The notes under the pieces were generated by a model. That model was given only the letters and a program-made list of their open reading frames with translations. It was not told the DNA's origin and made no database searches. A stretch of DNA of 64,000 nucleotides from NCBI RefSeq assembly GCF_024323335.1, contig NC_066583.1, positions 271,680,916 through 271,744,915 on the forward strand. The letters are read 5' to 3'. The position numbers and the translations under genes are program-made. The DNA comes from Lathyrus oleraceus. Taxonomy: Eukaryota > Streptophyta > Magnoliopsida > Fabales > Fabaceae. This document shows, piece after piece, positions 56,948-64,000 of the stretch (positions within the stretch are counted from its first letter, which is position 1; each line of letters starts with the position of its first letter).

Positions 56948-59900
56948 ATGGCTGGAAGAGGTAGAGACGATGCTGCGATTGCTGAGGCTCTGGGTATGCT
57001 AGCTGGAGTACTTGGAGGGAATCCGAATGTTGTGGGAATGGGAGCTGCTCGTCAACTGAGTGAGTTCCAGAAGAACAATCCTCCAATGTTCAAGGGAGCA
57101 TACGATCCAGATGGTGCTCAGAAGTGGTTGAAGGAGATCGAGAGGATCTTCCGAGTGACTGAGTGTGCCGATAACCAGAAGGTCAGGTTCGGTACACATA
57201 TGCTGTCAGAAGAAGCAGATGATTGGTGGGTTGCTACCCGCACTGAGTTGGAATCTGCTGGGAATGCTGAGATCACTTGGGCTGTGTTCAGAGAGAGATT
57301 CCTGAGGAAGTACTTTCCAGAGGATGTCAGAGGAAAGAAAGAGATAGAGTTCTTGGAATTGAAGCAGGGCAGCCGGTCTGTTACTGAGTATGCTGCTAAG
57401 TTCACAGAGCTGTCGAAGTATTACACTCCCTATGATGAGGCTACTGGGGAATTTTCGAAATGTGTGAAGTTTGAGAACGGGTTACGTCCCGAGATCAAGC
57501 AGGCTATTGGGTATCAGCGGATTAGAGTGTTTTCTGATTTGGTTGACTGTTGCAGGATCTTTGAACAGGATACCAAGGCCAGAGCGGAGAGCTATCAGCA
57601 GAGGGTTGATAGGAAAGGCAAGAATCAGAATGATCGTGGGAAACCGTATGCAGCTGGCAAAGGTTTTCAGAGGCAGAGTGGGATGAAGAGGCCTAGTGGG
57701 GGAGACTCCAGTGCCCCTGCTAAGTGTTACAGATGTGGTCAGGCTGGACATCGTGTCCATGAGTGTACCAGTGCTGAGAGGAAGTGTTTCAAGTGTGGAA
57801 AAGGTGGTCACTTGGCTGCAGAGTGCCGGTTGAAGACTGTGACTTGTTTCAACTGTGGAGAGGTGGGTCATATCAGTCCACAGTGTCCTAAGCCGAAGAG
57901 AGAGAACCAGTCGGGAGGCAAGGTCTTTGCTTTATCGGGTTCTGAGACTTCTGCAGATGATCGTTTGATCCGAGGTACGTGTTATATTAATGGCTTTCCT
58001 CTTGTAGCTATTATTGACACAGGTGCGACTCATTCCTTTATATCTTTGGATTGTGCTGTGAAACTTAAGTTAGAGATATCTGAGATGCATTGTAGTATGG
58101 TGATTGATACTCCTGCGAAGGGTTCAGTGACTACTACTTCAGTTTGTTTAAATTGTCCTTTGAGTATTTTTGGTAGAGACTTTGGGATGGACCTAGTGTG
58201 TCTTCCACTAGTGCAGATTGATGTTATTTTGGGTATGAACTGGTTGGTGTGTAACCGAGTCTATATCAATTGTTTTGATAAGACTGTGATTTTTCCTGAG
58301 ATTGAGGAAGGAAAGAGTTTGTTTCTATCAGCGAGGCAGGTGAATGAGGCAGTAGCAGATGGGGCAGAGTTGTTTATGCTGTTAGCGACTTTGGAGGCTA
58401 AAGATAAACTGGTGATTTGCGATCTAGCTGTAGTGTGTGATTTTCCTGATGTGTTTCCGGAAGAAGTGAATGAATTACCGCCAGAGCGTGAAGTTGAGTT
58501 CTCGATTGATTTGGTACCTGGTACTAGGCCGGTGTCAATGGCTCCGTACCGTATGTCTGCTGTTGAGTTAACTGAATTGAAGAGTCAGTTGGAAGATCTG
58601 TTGGATAAGAAATTTATTCGTCCGAGTGTGTCACCGTGGGGTGCACCAGTGTTATTGGTTAAGAAGAAAGAAGGTACTATGAGGTTGTGTGTGGACTACA
58701 GGCAACTGAATAAAGTGACGATCAAGAATCGGTATCCTTTGCCGAGGATTGATGATTTGATGGATCAGTTGGTTGGTGCGAGTGTGTTCAGCAAAATAGA
58801 TTTGAGGTCGGGATATCATCAGATACGTGTGAAAACTGAGGATATTCAGAAGACTGCTTTCAGAACAAGGTATGGACATTACGAGTATTCCGTAATGCCT
58901 TTTGGTGTGACTAATGCGCCTGGAGTATTTATGGAGTATATGAATAGGATTTTCCATCCGTATCTAGACCAGTTTGTTGTGGTGTTTATTGACGATATTT
59001 TGGTGTATTCGAAATCTGAAGAGGAGCATGCTGAACATTTGAGAGTGGTTTTAGGAGTTCTACGAGAAAAGAAGTTATTTGCTAAACTGTCAAAGTGTGA
59101 ATTTTGGTTAGGAGAGGTTAGTTTTCTTGGTCATGTGATTTCAAGAGATGGTGTTGCTGTTGATCCTTCTAAGATAGAAGCGGTATCTAAGTGGGAAGCT
59201 CCGAAGTCAGTTTCTGAGATAAGGAGTTTTCTTGGACTTGCAGGTTATTATAGGAAATTCATTGAGGGATTTTCTAAGTTGGCGTTACCGTTGACGATGT
59301 TGACTAGAAAGGGGCAAGCGTTTGTTTGGGACTCAAAATGTGAAGAAGGTTTCCAAGAGTTAAAGAGAAGGTTGACTACTGCTCCTATTCTGATATTACC
59401 GAGTTCGTCGGAAGCATTTGAGGTTTACTGTGATGCTTCATTGTTGGGTTTGGGTGGTGTGTTAATGCAGAATAAGCAGGTTATAGCTTATGCTTCGAGA
59501 CAGCTGAGGGTTCATGAGAGGAACTATCCGACACACGATTTAGAGTTGGCAGCTGTTGTATTTGTTCTGAAGTTATGGAGGCATTACTTGTACGGGTCAA
59601 GATTTGAGGTTTTCAGTGACCATAAAAGTTTAAAGTATTTGTTTGATCAGAAAGAGCTAAATATGAGACAGAGGAGATGGTTAGAGTTTCTGAAAGATTA
59701 TGACTTTGGTTTGAATTACCATCCGGGTAAAGCAAACGTAGTGGCTGATGCATTGAGTCGGAAATCATTGCATATGTCTATGTTAATGGTTAAGGAATTG
59801 GATTTAATTGAGCAGTTTAGAGACTTGAGTTTGGTGTGTGAGAGTACTCACAATAGTGTTAAACTGGGAATGTTGAAGTTAACGAGTGGTATTCTGGATG

Positions 59901-61318
59901 AGATCAGAGAGGGTCAGAAATCCGATGTGCTTTTGGTTGATAAGTTGACTCTAGTGAATCAAGGTCAAGGTGGTGAATTCAGAGTTGATGAGAATGGTGT
60001 TTTGAAATTTGGTAATCGGGTGTGTATTCCGGATGTTACCGAGCTTAAGAAGAGTATTCTTGAGGAAGGACATCGTAGTGGCCTGAGTATTCATCCTGGA
60101 GCTACGAAGATGTATCATGATTTGAAAAAGTTATTTTGGTGGCCGGGAATGAAGAGAGAAATTGCGAGTTTTGTTTATTCTTGTTTGACTTGTCAGAAGT
60201 CAAAGATTGAGCATCAGAAGCCGTCTGGGCTAATGCAACCGTTGGCTATTCCAGAGTGGAAGTGGGATAGTGTCAGTATGGATTTTGTTTCTGGTTTACC
60301 GAGGACAATTAAGAATTTTGAAGCTATTTGGGTGATTGTTGACAGATTGACAAAATCGGCTCATTTCATTCCGATCAGAATGGATTATCCGTTAGAGAGA
60401 TTAGCCGAGTTGTATATTGAGAAGATTGTAAGTTTGCATGGTATTCCGTCGAGTATTGTTTCAGACAGAGATCCTAGATTTACATCGAAGTTTTGGGAAG
60501 GTTTGCAGAAGGCTTTGGGAACTAAGCTGAGGTTGAGTTCTGCATATCATCCGCAGACTGATGGTCAGACTGAGAGGACGATTCAGTCACTAGAGGATCT
60601 TTTGAGGGCTTGTGTTTTGGAAAAGGGAGGTGCTTGGGATTGTTATTTGCCTTTGATTGAGTTTACCTACAACAATAGTTTTCATTCGAGCATTGGTATG
60701 GCACCGTTTGAAGCTTTGTATGGTAGGAGATGTCGGACACCTTTATGTTGGTATGAGTCTGGTGAGAGTGCTGTGATTGGACCGGAGATTGTTCAACAAA
60801 CTACGGAAAAGATTAAGATGATTCAGGAGAAGATGAGGATTGCTCATAGTCGTCAGAAGAGTTATCACGACAAGAGGAGGAAGTCACTTGAGTTTCAAGA
60901 GGGAGATCATGTGTTTCTTCGTGTTACTCCGATAACTGGGGTTGGTCGAGCTTTGAAGTCGAAGAAGTTGACACCTCGATTTATTGGTCCTTATCAGATT
61001 TTAGAGAGGATAGGGGAGGTAGCCTATCGTATCGCTTTACCGCCGTCGCTTGCGAATTTGCATGAGGTTTTTCATGTGTCTCAGTTGAGGAGATACATTT
61101 CTGATCCGTCGCATGTGGTCCAAGTAGATGATGTACAGGTGAGAGATAACCTGACTGTTGAAACATCACCTATGAGGATCGAGGATCGAGAGTTGAAGCA
61201 GTTGCGGGGTAAAGAGATTGCCTTGGTAAAGGTAGCTTGGGGAGGACCAGCAGGTGGCAATGTGACTTGGGAACTTGAGAGTCAGATGAAGGAGTCTTAT
61301 CCGGAGTTATTCGCTTGA
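56948..61318 (+). CDS. Gag-Pol polyprotein of the Tekay element, 1456 aa, intact
   Basis: One uninterrupted frame codes for all proteins of the element. Residues 1-250 are Gag capsid-like ([20 protein letters not shown], then W..F...F...YFP). Three CCHC knuckles follow, starting at C260, C280 and C300, exactly 20 residues apart. The aspartic protease has [10 protein letters not shown] with D357. Reverse transcriptase has FIDDILVYS with D682/D683; RNase H has YCDAS with D829 and DALSRKS near its end. Integrase has an HHCC finger ([13 protein letters not shown]...CLTCQKSK), then D1112, D1173 and E1209 with the canonical 35-residue D-E spacing, and a GPY/F motif (FIGPYQI). The C-terminal ~60 residues form a chromodomain ([23 protein letters not shown]) thought to guide insertion. 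All catalytic residues are present, and together with intact LTRs this suggests an autonomous element. No slippage site is needed, since gag and pol share a frame. Confidence 0.95.
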   Translation: MAGRGRDDAAIAEALGMLAGVLGGNPNVVGMGAARQLSEFQKNNPPMFKGAYDPDGAQKWLKEIERIFRVTECADNQKVRFGTHMLSEEADDWWVATRTELESAGNAEITWAVFRERFLRKYFPEDVRGKKEIEFLELKQGSRSVTEYAAKFTELSKYYTPYDEATGEFSKCVKFENGLRPEIKQAIGYQRIRVFSDLVDCCRIFEQDTKARAESYQQRVDRKGKNQNDRGKPYAAGKGFQRQSGMKRPSGGDSSAPAKCYRCGQAGHRVHECTSAERKCFKCGKGGHLAAECRLKTVTCFNCGEVGHISPQCPKPKRENQSGGKVFALSGSETSADDRLIRGTCYINGFPLVAIIDTGATHSFISLDCAVKLKLEISEMHCSMVIDTPAKGSVTTTSVCLNCPLSIFGRDFGMDLVCLPLVQIDVILGMNWLVCNRVYINCFDKTVIFPEIEEGKSLFLSARQVNEAVADGAELFMLLATLEAKDKLVICDLAVVCDFPDVFPEEVNELPPEREVEFSIDLVPGTRPVSMAPYRMSAVELTELKSQLEDLLDKKFIRPSVSPWGAPVLLVKKKEGTMRLCVDYRQLNKVTIKNRYPLPRIDDLMDQLVGASVFSKIDLRSGYHQIRVKTEDIQKTAFRTRYGHYEYSVMPFGVTNAPGVFMEYMNRIFHPYLDQFVVVFIDDILVYSKSEEEHAEHLRVVLGVLREKKLFAKLSKCEFWLGEVSFLGHVISRDGVAVDPSKIEAVSKWEAPKSVSEIRSFLGLAGYYRKFIEGFSKLALPLTMLTRKGQAFVWDSKCEEGFQELKRRLTTAPILILPSSSEAFEVYCDASLLGLGGVLMQNKQVIAYASRQLRVHERNYPTHDLELAAVVFVLKLWRHYLYGSRFEVFSDHKSLKYLFDQKELNMRQRRWLEFLKDYDFGLNYHPGKANVVADALSRKSLHMSMLMVKELDLIEQFRDLSLVCESTHNSVKLGMLKLTSGILDEIREGQKSDVLLVDKLTLVNQGQGGEFRVDENGVLKFGNRVCIPDVTELKKSILEEGHRSGLSIHPGATKMYHDLKKLFWWPGMKREIASFVYSCLTCQKSKIEHQKPSGLMQPLAIPEWKWDSVSMDFVSGLPRTIKNFEAIWVIVDRLTKSAHFIPIRMDYPLERLAELYIEKIVSLHGIPSSIVSDRDPRFTSKFWEGLQKALGTKLRLSSAYHPQTDGQTERTIQSLEDLLRACVLEKGGAWDCYLPLIEFTYNNSFHSSIGMAPFEALYGRRCRTPLCWYESGESAVIGPEIVQQTTEKIKMIQEKMRIAHSRQKSYHDKRRKSLEFQEGDHVFLRVTPITGVGRALKSKKLTPRFIGPYQILERIGEVAYRIALPPSLANLHEVFHVSQLRRYISDPSHVVQVDDVQVRDNLTVETSPMRIEDRELKQLRGKEIALVKVAWGGPAGGNVTWELESQMKESYPELFA

Positions 61319-61348
61319 GGTATGTTTTCGAGGACGAAAACTCTTTTA

Positions 61349-61360
61349 GTGGGGGAGAGT
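61349..61360 (+). other. Polypurine tract of the Tekay element
   Basis: AGTGGGGGAGAGT lies immediately before the 3' LTR, where second-strand synthesis is primed. Confidence 0.85.
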
Positions 61361-63372
61361 TGTAACACCCCGATAAAAATAAGATAATTATTTAATTTAA
61401 GTTAATATTATATTTATTAATTTAATTAAATAATTGGAATTATTGGATTATTATTATTATTATTACTGGAATAATAATTATTGGAAAATATATAAGTTGG
61501 GATAAGGAAAAGAGTTCCATTTTTTTGGTAAAAGGGTTTTTACGTGAAAAGCAGAGAAGCGGCTGAAAAGAGGAAAAGGGCAAAGAGACAGAGCAAGAGG
61601 AAGAAGGTTGGAGAAGAGAAAAGCTTGGAGCTTAAAGATTCGCCGGATTAACTCAGGTAAAGGGGGTTTATCGTCGTTTAATGGGTATTATGGGTTAACA
61701 TGTAATGGGTAGTGATAAACCGTTGAATTGACCCTAATTGGGATGTTGAATGCTGAAAAATTGTGTTGGATAAGTTGTGTTAAAGCTGTAATTGAATCTG
61801 TATTTGTGTGAGTTGTAATTTCCCGAACGTATAGCTTTTTACGGAATTGGAATCGGAGGTCCGGAAGTCCTCCAACGGCGGAAAGTGCGGAGAATTCTGC
61901 ATTCTGCTTTGTGTTAGCGCAGGAACAGCTTTCTGTCTTGCGTTAACCGGTTAACCCAGGGTGTTAACCGGTTAACACTGTTTGAATTGTAAAAATTTGC
62001 TGTTTATCTTGCGTTAACCGGTTAACCCAGGGTGTTAACCGGTTAACACTGTTGTGAGTTGTGAAATATGGCTGTTCTGTTTGCGTTAACCGGTTAACCC
62101 AGGGCGTTAACCGGTTAACACTGTTGAGTTTTGCCAGAAAGCGTGTTCTGTGTTGCGTTAACCGGTTAACCCAGGGCGTTAACCGGTTAACACTGTTGGA
62201 AATTGGAAAAATTGATATTTTAATGTTGTGAACATAATTGGTGATTGGCCTATATCGGTGTGTGATATAGTAGGGATTATTTCCCGTTGTTTTGAGTAGG
62301 ATGGGTATTAGTAGAGTGTGCTAATACTGTGATTGAATTATTTGGCATGACATGATATGATTATGTGATAAATATGCTGATGATGTGTGAAAATATGCAT
62401 AATGTTGTGAATGTATATATTATGCATGTGTTGGTGAATGGACTGTTTTATGGCTTAGAGTGTGAGCATATGTCCATTGTGGATTATTGTTGATGATTCT
62501 GCATTGCTAGGTGATTTAGCATGCATATTGTGGCCTCTATGGTGGTAGCTAATTCCCATAGTGAGGAATTAGTGAGTTAGTCATTATGGACTGTTGTTGA
62601 TGTTTACATGCTAGATGAATTAGCGTTCATAGCATGGCCCGTGGGGTGGTAGCTAATTCCCGTGGTGAGGAATTAGTGAGTGAGTCACTAGGTCTCAAAT
62701 GAGTGGGACTAGTGGGCTTGGTAGCCGTATCTGGATTTGATCGGTGAGGTGAACTATATGTTCACGAATAGTCGGTACCGCATGCATGGAGTCTCATTGC
62801 ATAATGTATGTATGGCGTATAATATGAATGGATGTATTCCAATATTATACGTGTGTTTGTGTTGGCATTGGGTATGAGTATGAATTGTGTTGGTATTGAG
62901 TATGCCATTTGAGTTGATGTGCCGTTACCGAATGTGTGATATGATTAGGGTGACTAATGTGTTATTTACTTAGCATTACATGATATTTTATAATGCTTAT
63001 TATATCGACTGAGGAACTCACCCTTACAACTATTTTTCAGGTAACGAGCAGTGATTGAGTAGAAGCTAGTGCTTGGAGTCTAGTGTAGTCTCCTTAGTGG
63101 GTCATGCTCTGATAGATGTAACATCGGGACGGGATGTTTTACCTTGTTGAATAATTTTACATGTAATGTGTTACATGTTTTGCATGATTGATTTGATTTC
63201 TATCCGCTGCGTATTGTGCAAATGCTTTATGTTTTGAATTAATAAAAGAGCATGACAGTTATTATGGTGAATGGTGTGAAATGATTGTGTGACACCCTTA
63301 ATTGCATAATTACTCTGATTGATATATTGCTATTTTAATTAAACTTTTGGGGTATTTTAGAAGGGTGTTACA
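61361..63372 (+). repeat. 3' LTR of the Tekay element
   Basis: Near-identical to 54811-56823 with an offset of 6550. Differences seen by eye: G to A at 62606, G to T at 62627 or thereabouts, and one G fewer near 63352. The palindrome array recurs at 61941-62192. Confidence 0.95.
61941..62192 (+). repeat. Array of eight GTTAACCGGTTAAC palindromes (3' LTR)
   Basis: Identical to 55391-55642, with starts at 61942, 61963, 62013, 62034, 62085, 62106, 62157 and 62178. Confidence 0.95.
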
Positions 63373-63377
63373 ACCCC
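63373..63377. repeat. Right target-site duplication of the Tekay element (ACCCC)
   Basis: Exact match to 54806-54810. Confidence 0.95.
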
Positions 63378-63825
63378 CACTATATTCATTTGTTTTTGAT
63401 TTATTTTATCTTGTTAATACATTCATTTTGATTAGTATAATTAGGTGACCAATTTTTATTTTTTGTTAATTAACTTTTCTAATCGAATTTAATTAACTTG
63501 ATTAATCAATTGAATTAATTTTCAATTGAATAATCTTGATAATTAATTTTAATTAGTAAAAATTAATTGATTTTATCGAATTAATCGATTAAATATGGTA
63601 ATTCATTTGATTATTGAGTTAATGGTCCTCAAATCTTGTATATTTACAAATCTCTTTTATTTTCTCTATTATTCCCCATTTGGCAAAATGTATCTCCCAT
63701 CCTCGGGTTGTATTCTTTGCTTATTTTTATCGCATTCCTTTTGGTTATTTTGTTATCTTAGTTAATTGCTAACTTAAGATTAAAATTAACCATTCTTTTA
63801 AAAGAACAAAATGAACACTTGATCA
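63378..63825. other. Continuation of the LTR-like sequence interrupted by Tekay
   Basis: AT-rich, with repeated AATTAAT/TTAATTGA words. No gene is seen. It ends in TTGATCA directly before the next TGTCATACC start. Confidence 0.35.
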
Positions 63826-64000
63826 TGTCATACCCCAAAATTTTCCCTACCCTTTTCATTTTTCATCTGACTTTTGGCTTAAGATTCATCTACACACTTT
63901 CATACCAAATGCATGTGTATCATTCATTCATATTAACATTTGCAAACATACATCCTAGATTCAAAGCTCTATGTCTTTCAAGGCCAAAGTTTGTGTGTGT
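63826..64000 (+). mobile_element. Start of another LTR-like sequence, cut by the window edge
   Basis: TGTCATACCCCAAAATTTTC resembles the LTR start at 52439 (TGTCATACCTTAAATTTTAC), then diverges. There is no polypurine tract before it, so it would be a 5' LTR or a solo LTR of a related family. Confidence 0.35.

Larger units (their letters stand above)
54811..63372 (+). mobile_element. Complete Ty3-gypsy retrotransposon, Tekay clade (chromovirus), 8562 bp
   Basis: LTRs of 2013 and 2012 bp, a Met primer site, one open gag-pol frame, a polypurine tract and an exact 5 bp duplication (ACCCC) are all present. The C-terminal chromodomain places it among chromoviruses; RT and integrase signatures fit Tekay (Del). 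Comparing the LTRs by eye I found two substitutions (near 56056 and 56078) and a 1 bp indel in a G run near 56802, so insertion is recent. It lies inside older LTR-like sequence. Confidence 0.95.

Noticed and set aside
56999..61169. Several minus-strand frames opposite the Tekay polyprotein
   Set aside because: Antisense shadows of a long intact coding frame.

Overview
The window is plant nuclear DNA, AT-rich and packed with transposable elements, many nested in one another. A legume of the pea/vetch tribe (Fabeae) or a close relative is the best guess. This rests on SIRE/Maximus-type and Ogre/Tat-like retroelement parts and the density of nested insertions; it is recognition by eye, not a database match. 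There are no rRNA genes, canonical tRNA genes, CRISPR arrays or bacterial operons.

Only one host gene looks intact: a six-exon receptor-like cytoplasmic kinase on the minus strand at 24844-27404. Broken host-derived pieces are an F-box/LRR pseudogene (4189-5054), a protein disulfide isomerase fragment carried inside a hAT-type transposon (6330-7198) and a U11/U12-25K-like fragment (54113-54420).

Layout. 1-1498: unassigned. 1499-4115: a direct repeat, a foldback MITE and a Stowaway MITE. 4189-5054: F-box pseudogene. 5060-10440: a decayed Mutator-like region with a transposase on + and a plant-mobile-domain-like fragment on -, the latter split by a 1275 bp hAT element with an 8 bp target duplication. 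11640-12890: LINE remnant. 13184-17787: Ty1-copia element A. 18366-19275: non-autonomous hAT. 20900-23645: a LINE 3' end present twice in inverted orientation around a copia fragment, one arm split by a SIRE-type solo LTR. 24844-27404: kinase gene. 29615-35956: Ty1-copia element B, lacking most of its reverse transcriptase and carrying a nested Tekay-like solo LTR. 36360-37100: LINE remnant. 37270-43990: Ty1-copia element C of SIRE type, with an extra env-like reading frame. 44255-46145: MITEs. 47049-50330: truncated CACTA transposon. 50332-52048: a 39-unit minisatellite, followed by a polypurine tract and an LTR start. 54811-63372: a complete, very young Ty3-gypsy Tekay-clade element. 63826 to the end: another LTR-like start.

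The most notable signals are (i) the gene-carrying hAT inside a Mutator-like element; (ii) the minisatellite, whose units keep an 8 bp inverted repeat although its sequence differs between subtypes; (iii) eight exact copies of a 14 bp palindrome (GTTAACCGGTTAAC) in each LTR of the young Tekay element; and (iv) that element itself, whose LTRs differ by two substitutions and one indel by eye and whose 1456-codon gag-pol frame is open.
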